This document shows positions 16,035-27,242 of a stretch of 35,530 bases of DNA, piece by piece; position 1 is the stretch's first letter, and the number at the start of each line of letters is the position of its first letter. The translations under genes and the position numbers were made by a program. Source of the DNA: Deltaproteobacteria bacterium (lineage in GTDB: Bacteria; Bdellovibrionota_C; UBA2361; OMII01); assembly GCA_947467385.1 (NCBI GenBank), contig CANIHJ010000014.1:1-35530 (forward strand). The letters run 5' to 3'. Under the pieces are notes generated by a model. It saw nothing but the letters and a program-made list of their open reading frames with translations. It made no database searches and was not told the DNA's origin.

Positions 16035-16571
16035 TTACTTCTTGCCGGTCTTGCCCGCCTTGCGCCGGACCTTCTCGTCGGAATACTTAATGCCCTTGCC
16101 GAGGTACGGCTCCGGCGGCTGAACTTGGCGAATCTTAGCGGCGAAAGTTCCAACCAACTCGCGATTTGCCGACTCAAGCTCAACCGAATTCTTCTGAACG
16201 TTGGCCTTAATCTCCGCCGGTATCTCCATCGAGACCTCGTGCGAAAAGCCGACCGCGAGAACAAGATTCTTGCCCTGTAGCTTCGCAGCGAATCCTACGC
16301 CGACGAGCTCAAGCGTCTTCTTCCAGCCCTTGCTCACGCCCAGCACCATGTTATTTATCGTGGCGCGGGTCGTGCCGTAGTCCGCCTTCGACTGGCCGTC
16401 ACTGCCGGACATCGACACAACTGCCTCGCCCTCTGAAATGTCGACCTTAACGCCGGGGCGGATGCGGTACGACAGCTTGCCCTTGGGGCCCTCTACTGAA
16501 ACCACGTCGCCTGTGAGAGCACACTTGACTCCCTGGGGTATAACGACTGGCAATTTACCGATACGTGACAT
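16035..16571 (-). CDS. rplF: 50S ribosomal protein L6
   Basis: A complete 178-residue L6 with two repeated domains: it begins MSRIGKLPVVIPQGVKCALT and ends PYLGKGIKYSDEKVRRKAGKTGKK, with the GKGIKY rRNA-binding motif. L6 lies near the sarcin-ricin loop region of the 50S subunit, where translation factors bind. It follows rpsH by 16 bases. Confidence 0.98.
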   Translation of the reverse strand: MSRIGKLPVVIPQGVKCALTGDVVSVEGPKGKLSYRIRPGVKVDISEGEAVVSMSGSDGQSKADYGTTRATINNMVLGVSKGWKKTLELVGVGFAAKLQGKNLVLAVGFSHEVSMEIPAEIKANVQKNSVELESANRELVGTFAAKIRQVQPPEPYLGKGIKYSDEKVRRKAGKTGKK

Positions 16572-16587
16572 GTGACACCTCTACAAA

Positions 16588-16986
16588 CTATCCGAAGAGC
16601 GCAATAACTTCGCCGCCGACACGGAGCTTGCGGGCCTCGTGATCAGCCATAACGCCTCTCGACGTCGAGACTATTGCGATGCCGAGACCGCTGCTTACTC
16701 GCGGCAGCTTCTCGGCCTGGGAGTACTTACGGCAGCCAGGGCGCGAAACCCGCGTTGCCCTTGCGATAACAGGGCGGCCGCTTGAGTAATACTTTAGGCC
16801 AACACGAATGCCCGGGAATCCTTCCTCGGCTTGCACGTGCTCGAAACCCTCGATCAGCCCCTCGCGCTTGAGAACCTCAAGCACGCTCTGGTTGAGCTTG
16901 GCCTTCGTCACGACAACCGAGCGGTGCCCAGCGCGCTGGCCGTTGCGAATACGCGTAATCATGTCGGAAATGTGGTCGTTAATCAT
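16588..16986 (-). CDS. rpsH: 30S ribosomal protein S8
   Basis: A complete 132-residue S8 (MINDHISDMITRIRNGQRAG; C-terminal SSGLGIAIVSTSRGVMADHE). S8 organises the central domain of 16S rRNA and in E. coli is the feedback repressor of the spc operon. It starts just 3 bases after rplE, exactly where rpsN (S14) lies in most bacteria, so there is no room for rpsN here. Confidence 0.98.
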   Translation of the reverse strand: MINDHISDMITRIRNGQRAGHRSVVVTKAKLNQSVLEVLKREGLIEGFEHVQAEEGFPGIRVGLKYYSSGRPVIARATRVSRPGCRKYSQAEKLPRVSSGLGIAIVSTSRGVMADHEARKLRVGGEVIALFG

Positions 16987-16989
16987 AGC

Positions 16990-17544
16990 TTATTCCTTGG
17001 CTGCAACCTTGCGAAACGGCATCCCCATGAGCTCCAAGAGCTCCATCCCTTCCTCGTCGGTCCTAGCCGACGTCACAAATGTGACATCAAGGCCGCGAAC
17101 TACGTCGAGCTTCTCGATTTCAATTTCCGGGAACACGATCTGCTCCTTGATGCCCATCGTGTAATTGCCACGCCCGTCGAATCCCTTGCGCGGAACGCCC
17201 CGGAAGTCGCGGACTCGCGGTAGCGCGACGGCGATGAGGCGATCGAGGAACTCATACATCTTCCGCTTGCGCATGGTTACCATTACGCCGATCGGAAGGT
17301 TCTCGCGCAGTTTAAACGCCGCGATCGACTTCTTCGAGCGGGTAACAACTGGCTTCTGTCCGCTGATCTGCGTCATCGCATACTCAACGAAGTTTATCGC
17401 CTTTGAATTATTGACTGCATCGCGAACGCCCGAGTTAAGAACAATCTTCTCGAGCTTTGGCACCTGCATCGACGAAGAGTAGTTAAACTTCTTCATCAGC
17501 GCAGGAACGACCGTCTGCTTATAGTGCTCAGCTAAACGACTCAT
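16990..17544 (-). CDS. rplE: 50S ribosomal protein L5
   Basis: I start at ATG 17544 because AGGGG lies 6 bases upstream and the product then begins [20 protein letters not shown], as in L5; the longer frame to 17631 adds non-homologous residues. The 184-residue protein contains [18 protein letters not shown] and [20 protein letters not shown], family signatures. L5 is at the central protuberance, contacting 5S rRNA and P-site tRNA. Confidence 0.97.
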   Translation of the reverse strand: MSRLAEHYKQTVVPALMKKFNYSSSMQVPKLEKIVLNSGVRDAVNNSKAINFVEYAMTQISGQKPVVTRSKKSIAAFKLRENLPIGVMVTMRKRKMYEFLDRLIAVALPRVRDFRGVPRKGFDGRGNYTMGIKEQIVFPEIEIEKLDVVRGLDVTFVTSARTDEEGMELLELMGMPFRKVAAKE

Positions 17545-17566
17545 AACACCCCTACTTAGTTCTTGA

Positions 17567-17956
17567 CTACGAATCCAGAGCGACGAACTTATTGCTCGAA
17601 GGATCCCTGTAGCCGCGAACACGCTTTCCATCCGCCGCCGTCTCCTTGCAAAGACGAACCGGCTTCTTCAGTTTCTCGACGTAGTACATCACGTTTGAAA
17701 TGTGTACTGACTTCTCAACCTGAATCTTTCCGCCCTCTTCTCCAGGGCGGGTTGCGCGCTTATTGCGCGTGAATACGTTGAGACCCTCAAGGATGACCCT
17801 GTCGCCCTTTGCCCCAACAATCGCCCTAATCTTGGCGACCTGCCCCTTAATCGGGCGCTTGCTCTTGTTTCCGCCGGCGATCACCATGACCGAATCACCC
17901 TTCTTGAGTGCGGTCGGAATTCGCTCGACTATTTTGGTAGACTTCTTCGCAGCCAC
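17567..17956 (-). CDS. rplX: 50S ribosomal protein L24
   Basis: A 129-residue L24 that starts at GTG 17956 with GAGGTG just upstream. The KOW motif is [20 protein letters not shown] then GQVAKI, and the middle reads [21 protein letters not shown]24 is one of the first proteins to assemble on 23S rRNA. It is about 25 residues longer than usual, divided between a short N-terminal lead and a C-terminal tail ([15 protein letters not shown]). The 22-base gap to rplE is normal. Confidence 0.96.
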   Translation of the reverse strand: MAAKKSTKIVERIPTALKKGDSVMVIAGGNKSKRPIKGQVAKIRAIVGAKGDRVILEGLNVFTRNKRATRPGEEGGKIQVEKSVHISNVMYYVEKLKKPVRLCKETAADGKRVRGYRDPSSNKFVALDS

Positions 17957-17975
17957 GTTACACCTCTTCTCTTAA

Positions 17976-18344
17976 CTACAGCACTTCTGGCGCCAACGAG
18001 ACGATCTTCATGAACTTCTTTCCGCGGAGCTCGCGCGCTACCGGGCCGAAGATACGCGTTCCGATCGGCTCTTGGCTGGCGTTGATGAGCACCGCGCTGT
18101 TGTCGTCAAAGCGGATGTACGATCCGTCCTCGCGCGAAACCGGCTGCGCAGTGCGCACAATAACAGCCTTGTGCACCGAGCCCTTCGCGATCTTGGAGTT
18201 CGGAATTGCCTCACGAACCGCAACAACCACTACGTCCCCTACGGACGCGTAGCGACGGCGACTTCCGCCAAGCACCTTTACACACACAACCTTCTTGGCG
18301 CCGGAGTTATCGGCAACATCAAGAACTGACTTCAACTGGATCAT
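17976..18344 (-). CDS. rplN: 50S ribosomal protein L14
   Basis: A complete 122-residue L14: it begins [20 protein letters not shown] and contains the conserved [21 protein letters not shown]14 binds 23S rRNA near L3 and L19 and makes an intersubunit bridge. It precedes rplX by 19 bases and follows rpsQ by 29. Confidence 0.98.
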   Translation of the reverse strand: MIQLKSVLDVADNSGAKKVVCVKVLGGSRRRYASVGDVVVVAVREAIPNSKIAKGSVHKAVIVRTAQPVSREDGSYIRFDDNSAVLINASQEPIGTRIFGPVARELRGKKFMKIVSLAPEVL

Positions 18345-18373
18345 ATATCACCGCCTCTAACGATCTCTATCGA

Positions 18374-18694
18374 CTAGTCCGCCTTCACGAGAATCGATTC
18401 TACCTTCCAGCACTTGAGCTTGCTAAGCGGGCGGGTCTCAACGATGCGAACGCGATCCCCTACTCCGCACTGGTTTGACTCGTCGTGCGCGTAGAACTTC
18501 TTGGTCTTGCGAATAAACTTCCCGTAGGTGGCGTGACGAACGCGGCGCACAACGGCGACCACGATGGTCTTGTCCATCTTGCTGCTCACTACCAGGCCTT
18601 CCTGCCGCTTGCGCAGACCGCGCGGAGCCTGAGGCTTCGCCTCGGTGGTCTTCGGTGCCGCGCTCTTCGTTTCTGCTTTCTTTGTTACTGCCAT
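18374..18694 (-). CDS. rpsQ: 30S ribosomal protein S17 with N-terminal extension
   Basis: A 106-residue S17; the OB-fold core begins near residue 27 ([20 protein letters not shown]) and includes [21 protein letters not shown]17 is a primary 16S rRNA binder. Before the core lies an about 26-residue Lys/Ala/Pro-rich extension ([20 protein letters not shown]) absent from typical S17 (about 80-90 residues). The annotated start is the only ATG nearby, and no internal start before the core has a better ribosome-binding site. Confidence 0.96.
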   Translation of the reverse strand: MAVTKKAETKSAAPKTTEAKPQAPRGLRKRQEGLVVSSKMDKTIVVAVVRRVRHATYGKFIRKTKKFYAHDESNQCGVGDRVRIVETRPLSKLKCWKVESILVKAD

Positions 18695-18727
18695 ACGTCG
18701 TTCCTATCTTCGAATTCTTGTAAGCAC

Positions 18728-18934
18728 TTACGCCTTAGCAGCCTTCTGGGCCAGCTTCGTCTTCACGCGCGCCAGAGCTTTGCGGGTCTGACTCAGAAGG
18801 TGCCCCTTTTCAAGCTGCTTTGAGGCCTTCTTGAAGCGAAGTCGCATGAGCTCCTCAGCCAGAGTGTTGGCTTTCTCGTTCAGCGTGCCACGGTCGAAGC
18901 CGTCGATCTCTTTCAAAAACTCTTTGCGTTTCAT
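18728..18934 (-). CDS. rpmC: 50S ribosomal protein L29
   Basis: I start at ATG 18934 (MKRKEFLKEIDGFD); the frame continues upstream but that part is not L29-like. The 68-residue helical protein has the family pattern LAEELMRLRFKKASKQLE then TRKALARVKTKLAQK. L29 is near the exit tunnel, contacting L23 and the signal recognition particle. An 81-base gap to rplP holds a GGGCATATTGCCC-like dyad with no clear function. The ATG at 18949 is an alternative start. Confidence 0.9.
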   Translation of the reverse strand: MKRKEFLKEIDGFDRGTLNEKANTLAEELMRLRFKKASKQLEKGHLLSQTRKALARVKTKLAQKAAKA

Positions 18935-19015
18935 ATAGTTACTACCCATTCGCTGCGACCACTGCACCCCGCTCATCCATGCGAAATGAGGGGGCAATAT
19001 GCCCGCTTCTAGCAC

Positions 19016-19441
19016 TTAAATCAAGCTGCTGCTCCGAACGACAACCTTTGTCTTGATCGGAAGCTTAGCGGCGGCCAGCTCAAGGGCCTCCAGAGCTACC
19101 TTGTCTGCCACGCCCGTTATCTCATAAAGGATCCGGCCGGACTTAACCTCGGCAACCCAATGCTCTACTGCACCCTTTCCCTTACCCATACGCACCTCAG
19201 CCGGCTTCGACGTGAGGGGCTTATCTGGGTAGACCTTGATCCACACCTTTCCGCCACGCTTAATGTGGCGAACCATCGTCTGGCGCGCCGCCTCAATCTG
19301 GCGGTTCGTGACCCAACCGGCTTCCATGGCGCGCAGGCCGTAATCGCCGAACTCGAGGGTGCAACCACGAGTCTCCTTGATCTTCAGATGACGGTACAAC
19401 TTCATCTGCTTGCGGTAACGTGGCTTCTTTGGCTGCAACAT
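19016..19441 (-). CDS. rplP: 50S ribosomal protein L16
   Basis: A complete 141-residue L16 beginning [20 protein letters not shown] and containing [20 protein letters not shown] and [19 protein letters not shown]16 organises the A-site region of the 50S subunit. It follows rpsC by 41 bases. Conserved positions around the GKGKG loop are intact. Confidence 0.98.
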   Translation of the reverse strand: MLQPKKPRYRKQMKLYRHLKIKETRGCTLEFGDYGLRAMEAGWVTNRQIEAARQTMVRHIKRGGKVWIKVYPDKPLTSKPAEVRMGKGKGAVEHWVAEVKSGRILYEITGVADKVALEALELAAAKLPIKTKVVVRSSSLI

Positions 19442-19482
19442 AACTTACTCCAACGAAAAACTATCTCTCAGACGCTTAACAC

Positions 19483-20145
19483 TTAGAGGTTTATAGCCTC
19501 TAATGCCTGCTCCTCGCCTGGCGCGAGCTTCTCGCCCTTGAAGACCCAAACCTTCACGCCGATGATGCCATACGTCGTGCTCGCCTCGGCCAAGCCGTAG
19601 TCGATATCTGCACGAAGCGTGTGAAGCGGAACTCGACCCTCGCGGCTCGACTCAGTGCGCGCTATCTCGGCACCATTCAGGCGGCCCGATATGCGGATCT
19701 TAATGCCCTCTGCACCAACGCGCTGTGCGCGGTTGATGGCCTCCTTCATGGCGCGGCGGAAGTTCACGCGCCGCTCAAGCTGGAAAGCAATCCCTTCAGC
19801 AACGAGCTGCGCATCCATATCTGGCTTGCGGGCCTCGATGATGCTTAGGGCCACGTCGCGCTGGACGAGGTTCTTGAGGTCCTTGCGAAGGTCCTCGATA
19901 TCCTTGCCTTTCTTTCCGATTACCAGACCGGGCTTGGCAGTGAAGATGTTAATCTTGACGCGCGACGCGGCACGCTCGATCTCCACGCGGGAGATACCTG
20001 CTGCCTGCAGCTTGGTCTTGACGAACTTGCGGATCTTTACGTCCTCGCCGATGAAGCGCGCGAAATCACGGCCGGCAAACCACTTAGACTGCCATCCCTC
20101 GATGATCCCGATCCGCAAACCGCGTGGGCTAACTTTTTGTCCCAT
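19483..20145 (-). CDS. rpsC: 30S ribosomal protein S3
   Basis: A complete 220-residue S3 beginning [20 protein letters not shown]. The KH domain is centred on [20 protein letters not shown] (GXXG loop), and the C-terminal domain has [19 protein letters not shown]3 forms part of the mRNA entry tunnel helicase. It follows rplV by 23 bases. Confidence 0.98.
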   Translation of the reverse strand: MGQKVSPRGLRIGIIEGWQSKWFAGRDFARFIGEDVKIRKFVKTKLQAAGISRVEIERAASRVKINIFTAKPGLVIGKKGKDIEDLRKDLKNLVQRDVALSIIEARKPDMDAQLVAEGIAFQLERRVNFRRAMKEAINRAQRVGAEGIKIRISGRLNGAEIARTESSREGRVPLHTLRADIDYGLAEASTTYGIIGVKVWVFKGEKLAPGEEQALEAINL

Positions 20146-20168
20146 ATCAGAGCTCCCTTCTTAATCCC

Positions 20169-20534
20169 TTACTTCTCGCCCAGAACGATCGTCATGTGCG
20201 ACGAGCGCTTACGAATCGGCGTTGCGCGCCCGTGTGCCGCAGGCATGAAGCGCTTGAGCGTGCGTCCTGCATCCACCCAGCCATTGGTCACCCATAGGCG
20301 GTCAACATCAGCGCGAGCGCCCTCGCGAGCGTTCGAGACAGCCGACTCAAGCAGCTCGTAGGCCAGCCTTGCGCCCTTCTTCGGCGAAAAGCGAAGCGCC
20401 TGCATAGCCGGCTCCACCTGCTTTCCACGAATGAGGTCGATAACGAGCCGGGCCTTGCGCGGCGAGAGGCGTATGTGCCTCAGCGTTGCCCGAGCAACCT
20501 CTGCTTCACTTTGCTTCGTTGTTTTCTTTGACAT
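20169..20534 (-). CDS. rplV: 50S ribosomal protein L22
   Basis: A complete 121-residue L22: ATLRHIRLSPRKARLVIDLI near the start and the extended loop LKRFMPAAHGRATPIRKRSS that lines the exit tunnel. The loop is intact, with none of the deletions seen in macrolide-resistant strains by eye. It lies between rpsS and rpsC with gaps of 48 and 23 bases. Confidence 0.98.
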   Translation of the reverse strand: MSKKTTKQSEAEVARATLRHIRLSPRKARLVIDLIRGKQVEPAMQALRFSPKKGARLAYELLESAVSNAREGARADVDRLWVTNGWVDAGRTLKRFMPAAHGRATPIRKRSSHMTIVLGEK

Positions 20535-20582
20535 AATCGCAACCCTTACTTCCTAGGACTGTATCCTTCTTGCGCCACTACC

Positions 20583-20861
20583 TTACGCAGATGCCGCAGC
20601 AGACTTGGCCGAGTGGCCATGGTACGTGCGCGTCGCAGAAAACTCGCCGAGCTTGTGCCCGACCATGTTCTCAGTCACAAACACCGCGTTAAATTTGCGG
20701 CCGTTGTGAACGGCGAACGTCAAGCCGATCATATCCGGCGTGATGGTCGAGCGGCGTGACCAGGTCTTGATCGGACCCTTATGCGCACCCGACTTTGCCC
20801 TCTCAACCCACTTGAGCACGCTTTTATCTACAAACGGACCTTTTTTAACCGAACGAGCCAT
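20583..20861 (-). CDS. rpsS: 30S ribosomal protein S19
   Basis: A complete 92-residue S19 ([56 protein letters not shown]). S19 lies in the 30S head near the A site and pairs with S13. It starts 17 bases after rplB. Confidence 0.98.
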   Translation of the reverse strand: MARSVKKGPFVDKSVLKWVERAKSGAHKGPIKTWSRRSTITPDMIGLTFAVHNGRKFNAVFVTENMVGHKLGEFSATRTYHGHSAKSAAASA

Positions 20862-20878
20862 ATGCCCCCTTCAACTTC

Positions 20879-21700
20879 TTACTTACGCCGACGAACAATA
20901 AACTTCTGGGTACGCTTGTTGGTACGGGTCTTGAGACCCTTGGCCAACAGTCCGGACGGCGAGCACGGATGCCTGCCTCCAGCGCTCTTGCCCTCTCCAC
21001 CACCCATCGGATGGTCGACCGGGTTCTTCGTCACGCCTCGGTTGTGCGGGCGGCGGTTGAGCCAACGGCTGCGCCCTGCCTTTCCGATGACGACGTTCTG
21101 GTGATCCGGATTGCTGACGGCGCCGATAGACGCGTAGCACTCAAGCGATACCTTGCGGGTTTCGCCTGACGGAAGCTTCACAGATGCGTATGACCCCTCC
21201 TTCGCGACGAGCTGCGCTGCACCGCCTGCTGAGCGCACGAGCTGTGCGCCGGCGTTCTTCTTGAGCTCGATATTATGAATGTTCTCTCCGAGCGGCACTG
21301 ACCTAAGCGGAAGCGCATTGCCCGGCTTGATCTCAGCGTCGGGACCTGCGCTTATCACCTGCCCAACCGTGAGGCCCTGCGGGGCAAGGATGTATCGCTT
21401 CTCTCCGTCCGAGTAGACCACAAGCGCGATGCGGGCAGTCCTATTCGGATCGTACTCGATCGCCGCTACAGTGCCCTTGATGCCGAGCTTGTCACGACGG
21501 AAGTCGATAATGCGGTACCGGCGCTTGTGGCCGCCACCCTTATTGATATTGGTGTTACGGCCGTAGTTATTGCGGCCGCCTGTGCCCGAATGCTTGGCGA
21601 GAAGCCCCTTCTCTGGAGTCGTCTTTGTGATCTCCGAGAAGTCGGCCACCGTCAGAAATCGGCGGGTGGGTGTGATTGGTCTGTAATTCTTAACGGCCAT
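20879..21700 (-). CDS. rplB: 50S ribosomal protein L2
   Basis: A complete 273-residue L2. It begins [20 protein letters not shown]. The OB/SH3 region spans about 60-200 ([20 protein letters not shown]), and the C-terminal segment has [20 protein letters not shown] with the conserved His near the peptidyl-transferase centre. L2 is needed for subunit association and peptide-bond formation. The N-terminal [20 protein letters not shown] is also canonical. Confidence 0.98.
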   Translation of the reverse strand: MAVKNYRPITPTRRFLTVADFSEITKTTPEKGLLAKHSGTGGRNNYGRNTNINKGGGHKRRYRIIDFRRDKLGIKGTVAAIEYDPNRTARIALVVYSDGEKRYILAPQGLTVGQVISAGPDAEIKPGNALPLRSVPLGENIHNIELKKNAGAQLVRSAGGAAQLVAKEGSYASVKLPSGETRKVSLECYASIGAVSNPDHQNVVIGKAGRSRWLNRRPHNRGVTKNPVDHPMGGGEGKSAGGRHPCSPSGLLAKGLKTRTNKRTQKFIVRRRK

Positions 21701-21717
21701 GATTTACCTCAAATTGA

Positions 21718-22041
21718 TTACAAGCCCTCTACAAGGTCGATCTTGCTGCCTGCAGCGAGCGTCACGTAGGCCTTCTTGTAGCCAGCGCGCCGGCCGATGC
21801 CCTTCATGGTGCGCTTTACCTTGCCCAGGAAGCGGGCAGTGCGAACCGCCTCAACCTTGACGGAAAACACACGCTCTACCGCCTGGCGTATCTCAGTCTT
21901 TGTCGCGCGAGGATCAACCTTCATCGTGACAGTCCGACCGCTTGCGCCTACCAGGGCTCCCTTCTCCGTTATAACCGGAGCGAGCAGCACTGCGTAGTCA
22001 TTTACGGTCGCCTTTTCAGTAGTTGCTTTCTTCTTAGCCAT
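21718..22041 (-). CDS. rplW: 50S ribosomal protein L23
   Basis: A 107-residue L23. The core reads VLLAPVITEKGALVGASGRT and VDPRATKTEIRQAVERVFSV, then RFLGKVKRTMKGIGRRAGYK. L23 at the tunnel exit docks trigger factor and the signal recognition particle. A Lys-rich 12-residue lead (MAKKKATTEKAT) precedes the family start. It lies 21 bases after rplD. Confidence 0.97.
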   Translation of the reverse strand: MAKKKATTEKATVNDYAVLLAPVITEKGALVGASGRTVTMKVDPRATKTEIRQAVERVFSVKVEAVRTARFLGKVKRTMKGIGRRAGYKKAYVTLAAGSKIDLVEGL

Positions 22042-22062
22042 ACGTCTTTCCTCTTCCGCCCA

Positions 22063-22722
22063 TTACGCCGACTTGCCAACTCGTGCCTCAAGCTCGCTGA
22101 GCGCTGCACGCACGCAGAGAACTTTAGTGCTATTAACGAGGTCGTACACGTTGACGCCTGCCGTCGGGGTGACCGTTACTCGCTCAATGTTCCTCAGGGC
22201 GAGCGCGAACTTGTCGCGCTGATCCGATGCCTCGTTCGGGACAATCACGAGAAGCTTTTGGCCCGAAACGCCTATCTCCTTGAGGAGCTTAACCGCATCG
22301 CGGGTCTTGCCGGTTGCGCTATCCATTCCCTCAAGAACCATGAAGCCTTCCTCAGACGTCTTGGCCGATAGGGCCGACGCGAGTGCGCCCTGTCTCATCT
22401 TCTTTGAGAGGCGGAACTCATAGCTTCGCGGCGTTGGGCCGTGCACAACTGCACCACCGACCATGAGCGGAGATACGCTCGAGCCTGCGCGGGCACTGCC
22501 CGTTCCCTTCTGCTTGAACGGCTTCTTCTTGCCGCCCTTGATCTCGCTGCGGGTGAGCACATCGTGCGTTCCGGCGCGGCGCTTCGCGCGCTGCCAGCGG
22601 ACCGTTCCATGAACGAGCTCCGTCTTAACCGTCGCGCTGAAGACGCTCGGTGTAAGGTCCACCGTGCCATTCTCCTTGCCCGCGGAATCGAATACCTTTG
22701 CGTTTACCTTTTCAGAAGCCAT
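22063..22722 (-). CDS. rplD: 50S ribosomal protein L4
   Basis: A 219-residue L4: the tunnel loop reads EIKGGKKKPFKQKGTGSARA then GSSVSPLMVGGAVVHGPTPR, close to the canonical family pattern. In E. coli L4 represses its own S10 operon at a leader before rpsJ. No S10-leader-like structure is obvious here, since rpsJ directly follows tuf. Confidence 0.97.
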   Translation of the reverse strand: MASEKVNAKVFDSAGKENGTVDLTPSVFSATVKTELVHGTVRWQRAKRRAGTHDVLTRSEIKGGKKKPFKQKGTGSARAGSSVSPLMVGGAVVHGPTPRSYEFRLSKKMRQGALASALSAKTSEEGFMVLEGMDSATGKTRDAVKLLKEIGVSGQKLLVIVPNEASDQRDKFALALRNIERVTVTPTAGVNVYDLVNSTKVLCVRAALSELEARVGKSA

Positions 22723-22750
22723 TGCTTAGTACCTCCATCGCCCTTGTGCG

Positions 22751-23410
22751 TTACGCCTTAACTGCCTTGCGAATCACAACGAGGCTACCGCGTGCCCCCG
22801 GGATGCCGCCCTTAACCAAGAGGATATTGTCCTCCGCACGAACGCCGACCACGGTAAGGTTCTGAACGGTAACGTTCTCGCCTCCCATGCGTCCCGGCAT
22901 GCGCTGGTTCTTAAACACACGCCCTGGGAACTTGCGGCAACCGATAGCTCCTACGTGGCGGCGCACCTCGTGCGTACCGCGCGTCATCGGCTGTCCCTTA
23001 ATATGGTGTCGGCGAACGACGCCCTGGAAGCCGCGACCGATCGACACGCCAGAAACGTCAACCGTTTCGCCGTCCTTGAACACGTCAGCCACCTTGACCT
23101 CCTTGCCCACCTCGGCCCAACCGAGCCCCTGGGCATCGCAGCGCACCTCCTTCACGTGGTAGAAAGCGCCCTGGCCGGCCTTCTTGAATTGGCCCTGCTC
23201 TGCCTTCGTGCAGCGCTGTGACTTCTTCGGCTCGAAGCCGAACTGCACAGCCGTGTAGCCATGCACGTCAACGCCCCGCACGTCGAGCACGTAGCACGGC
23301 CCGGCTTGGATGATCGTTACTGGAACGCTGTGGCCCTCTGGCGTGAAGATTTGGGTCATTCCAAGCTTCTTGCCTAATAGCCCCTCAGGGAAGTGTTTTG
23401 ACGACGTCAT
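22751..23410 (-). CDS. rplC: 50S ribosomal protein L3
   Basis: A 219-residue L3 beginning with LLGKKLGMTQIFTPEGHSVP. The loop reaching the peptidyl-transferase centre has GRGFQGVVRRHHIKGQPMTR, and the C-terminus has KNQRMPGRMGGENVTVQNL. L3 is an early 50S assembly protein. It follows rpsJ by 36 bases. Confidence 0.97.
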   Translation of the reverse strand: MTSSKHFPEGLLGKKLGMTQIFTPEGHSVPVTIIQAGPCYVLDVRGVDVHGYTAVQFGFEPKKSQRCTKAEQGQFKKAGQGAFYHVKEVRCDAQGLGWAEVGKEVKVADVFKDGETVDVSGVSIGRGFQGVVRRHHIKGQPMTRGTHEVRRHVGAIGCRKFPGRVFKNQRMPGRMGGENVTVQNLTVVGVRAEDNILLVKGGIPGARGSLVVIRKAVKA

Positions 23411-23446
23411 GTGAGGTACCCCTCGTTAAATCTTTTTCAACTCGCT

Positions 23447-23761
23447 CTACTGAAGCTTGATCTCAACATCGATTCCGGTCGAGAGCTCAAGCTTGCCCAG
23501 CTCATCTATGGTCTGCTGAGTGGGCTCAAGGATGTCTAAGAGGCGCTTGTGCGTCCGGATCTCAAACTGCTCACGCGACTTCTTGTCGACGAACGGCGAG
23601 CGGTTTACCGTGAACTTCTCAATGCGCGTCGGAAGAGGAATGGGTCCCGCAACGCGCCCGCCAGTCCTGCGAACGGTCTGCACGATCTCTCCCACGGCTG
23701 AATCCAACAGCTTGTGGTCGTACCCCTTAAGTCGAATCCTAATTAACTGCCCGCCAATCAT
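23447..23761 (-). CDS. rpsJ: 30S ribosomal protein S10 (also NusE)
   Basis: A complete 104-residue S10. It contains [40 protein letters not shown] and [16 protein letters not shown], all near-canonical. S10 is a 30S head protein and, as NusE, part of the antitermination complex with NusB. It follows tuf by a 98-base gap holding a strong stem-loop. Confidence 0.98.
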   Translation of the reverse strand: MIGGQLIRIRLKGYDHKLLDSAVGEIVQTVRRTGGRVAGPIPLPTRIEKFTVNRSPFVDKKSREQFEIRTHKRLLDILEPTQQTIDELGKLELSTGIDVEIKLQ

Positions 23762-23817
23762 GGCTCATCCTCTCTTTCACTATTAGAAACTCTTTGAATC
23801 AAAACCCTAGTATAACC

Positions 23818-23847
23818 CGTGGAGGCGGACGGATGCCCGCCTCCACG
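23818..23847 (-). other. Stem-loop in the tuf-rpsJ gap
   Basis: An 11 bp perfect stem (CGTGGAGGCGG with CCGCCTCCACG) encloses 8 bases. Downstream on the minus strand comes GGTTATACTAGGGTTTTG, which is not a clean T-run, so termination would be weak. It may set the tuf to S10-operon ratio by partial termination or mRNA processing. TATACT within it (23809-23814) is a possible -10 without a good -35. Confidence 0.55.
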
Positions 23848-23859
23848 TTTCCGCTGAGA

Positions 23860-25056
<1,197 letters not shown>

Positions 25057-25099
25057 GCTTCTCTCCGGTTTTAGTTAAACAACACACCATTACAGTTAT

Positions 25100-27193
25100 T
25101 TACTTCTTCACAACGCTCTCGGCTACGTGCGTCGGCACGGGCGCGTAGTGATGGTACTCCATAGTGAAGGTGGCTCGCCCCTGAGAGTTTGAGCGAAGGT
25201 CCGTTGAATAGCCGAACATCTCGGCCAACGGCACCTCACACTTCACCGTCTGAGCGCCGGCTCTCGGCTCCATGCCGAGAATTCGGGCACGTCGTCGGTT
25301 CAGGTCACCCACGATATTGCTGACGAAATCATCCGGGCAGACAACCTCTACCGCCATCACTGGCTCAAGAAGCTGAATCTTCGCCTTGTTGCAAGCATCC
25401 TTAACGCACATGGAGCCTGCTATCTTGAAGGCGATTTCGCTCGAGTCGACCTCGTGGAAGCTTCCGTAATAGAGCGTCACCCTCATGTCGATAACCGGGA
25501 ACCCTGCGAGGATACCTCCTTCGAGGGCCTCCACGACTCCCTTCTCGACTGCTGGGATGTACTCCTTCGGGATCACACCTCCCTTAACCTCATCAACAAA
25601 CTCAACTCCCGAGCCCGGCTCGAGCGGCTCTACGCGAAGAAGAACGTGGCCGAACTGTCCGCGACCTCCGGTCTGCTTGGCATACTTGCACTCAGCCTCG
25701 GCCTTTTTAAGAATCGTCTCGCGGTATGCAACTTGTGGCTTGCCCACCGTGGTATCGACGCCGAACTCACGGAAAAGGCGCTGCTTGATGATGTCCAGGT
25801 GGAGCTCGCCCATCCCCGCAATGAGGGTCTGGCCCGACTCTTTGTCGACGCTCACCTTAAGCGACGGGTCCTCCTTCGCAAGCTTCATGAGCGAGAGGCC
25901 CATCTTCTGCTCGTCCGCCTTGGTCTTTGGCTCCATGGCGATGCTGATAACCGGTGCTGGTGCGTGAATGCTCTCAAGCACAATCGGGTTGTCTATATCA
26001 CAGAGCGTGTCGCCTGTGATGGTCTCCTTGAGACCTACAGCAGCGCCGATATCGCCTGCCTCAACCTCCTTAACCTCCTCACGCTTGTCCGCATGCATGC
26101 GCACAACGCGCCCGATGCGCTCCTTCTTGTCGCGAGTCGAGTTGAGAACGCCGGTCCCGGCGGTTACAGTGCCCGAATACACGCGGAAGAACGTAAGAAC
26201 TCCAACGAAAGGATCGGTAATGATCTTGAACGCTAGCGCGCACATCGGAGCTGAAGGGTCGGTCGCTCGCTCAATATGAACAACTTCCTTCTTTGTTGGG
26301 TCAGTTCCCGTGACCGAAGGAATATCGAGGGGGCTCGGCAGGTAGTCGACCACTGCGTCGAGAAGCTGCTGAACGCCCTTATTCTTGAAGGCGCTGCCGC
26401 ACAACACGGGGAAGAACTCCATCTTGATAGTTCCCTTGCGGATTGCCGCCTTCATCTCCGGCACCGTAATGGTCTCGCCAGCCATGTATTTCTCCATACA
26501 GGCCTCGTCAGCTTCGGCAATGCACTCAAGAAGGTATTCGCGGGCCTTTCCAGCCTCTGCGCGAAGCTCCTCCGGAACGTCGATAACATCAAACTTTGAG
26601 CCCTTGGCCTCGTCCTTGAAAACGATTCCCCTCATCTCGACGAGGTCGACCATACCAAGGAAATCGCTCTCAGCTCCGATAGGAATCTGAATCGGGCAGG
26701 CTTTCGCTCCGAGCTTCTCGCGTATTGACTCTACGCCGCCCTTAAAGTCCGAGCCGGTGCGATCCATCTTGTTGATGAAGCAGATGCGCGGGACGTTGAA
26801 CTTGTTGGCCTGGCGCCATACGGTCTCGGACTGTGGCTCAACGCCGCTTACTGCGTCGAAAACGGCACAAGCTCCGTCCAGTACGCGCAGCGAGCGCTCG
26901 ACTTCAATTGTGAAGTCCACGTGGCCTGGGGTGTCGATAATGTTGATCTGGTGCTCAGGAAACTCGCCTGTCGAACCCTTCCAAGTGCAGGTCGTTGCAG
27001 CAGAGGTAATCGTGATACCACGCTCCTGCTCAAGTTCCATGTAGTCCATCGTAGCCGCGCCTTCGTGCACTTCACCGATCTTGTAGTTGATGCCGGTGTA
27101 GAAAAGAACGCGCTCAGTTGTGGTCGTCTTGCCAGCATCGATGTGGGCCATGATGCCGATGTTACGAACTTTGCTTAAATCTCTCTTTGCCAC
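25100..27193 (-). CDS. fusA: Elongation factor G
   Basis: This 697-residue GTPase drives translocation. It starts at GTG 27193 with GGAGAG about 7 bases upstream. The P-loop is [19 protein letters not shown], switch I is canonical here ([17 protein letters not shown]), followed by [20 protein letters not shown] and NKMDRTG. Domains III-V are complete, with [20 protein letters not shown] and the C-terminal [20 protein letters not shown]. The normal switch I contrasts with the altered one in EF-Tu. Confidence 0.98.
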   Translation of the reverse strand: MAKRDLSKVRNIGIMAHIDAGKTTTTERVLFYTGINYKIGEVHEGAATMDYMELEQERGITITSAATTCTWKGSTGEFPEHQINIIDTPGHVDFTIEVERSLRVLDGACAVFDAVSGVEPQSETVWRQANKFNVPRICFINKMDRTGSDFKGGVESIREKLGAKACPIQIPIGAESDFLGMVDLVEMRGIVFKDEAKGSKFDVIDVPEELRAEAGKAREYLLECIAEADEACMEKYMAGETITVPEMKAAIRKGTIKMEFFPVLCGSAFKNKGVQQLLDAVVDYLPSPLDIPSVTGTDPTKKEVVHIERATDPSAPMCALAFKIITDPFVGVLTFFRVYSGTVTAGTGVLNSTRDKKERIGRVVRMHADKREEVKEVEAGDIGAAVGLKETITGDTLCDIDNPIVLESIHAPAPVISIAMEPKTKADEQKMGLSLMKLAKEDPSLKVSVDKESGQTLIAGMGELHLDIIKQRLFREFGVDTTVGKPQVAYRETILKKAEAECKYAKQTGGRGQFGHVLLRVEPLEPGSGVEFVDEVKGGVIPKEYIPAVEKGVVEALEGGILAGFPVIDMRVTLYYGSFHEVDSSEIAFKIAGSMCVKDACNKAKIQLLEPVMAVEVVCPDDFVSNIVGDLNRRRARILGMEPRAGAQTVKCEVPLAEMFGYSTDLRSNSQGRATFTMEYHHYAPVPTHVAESVVKK

Positions 27194-27242
27194 AAAAATC
27201 TCTCCAAACTAGCAGGCGCTCATCCGAATGCCCGGAACCGTA

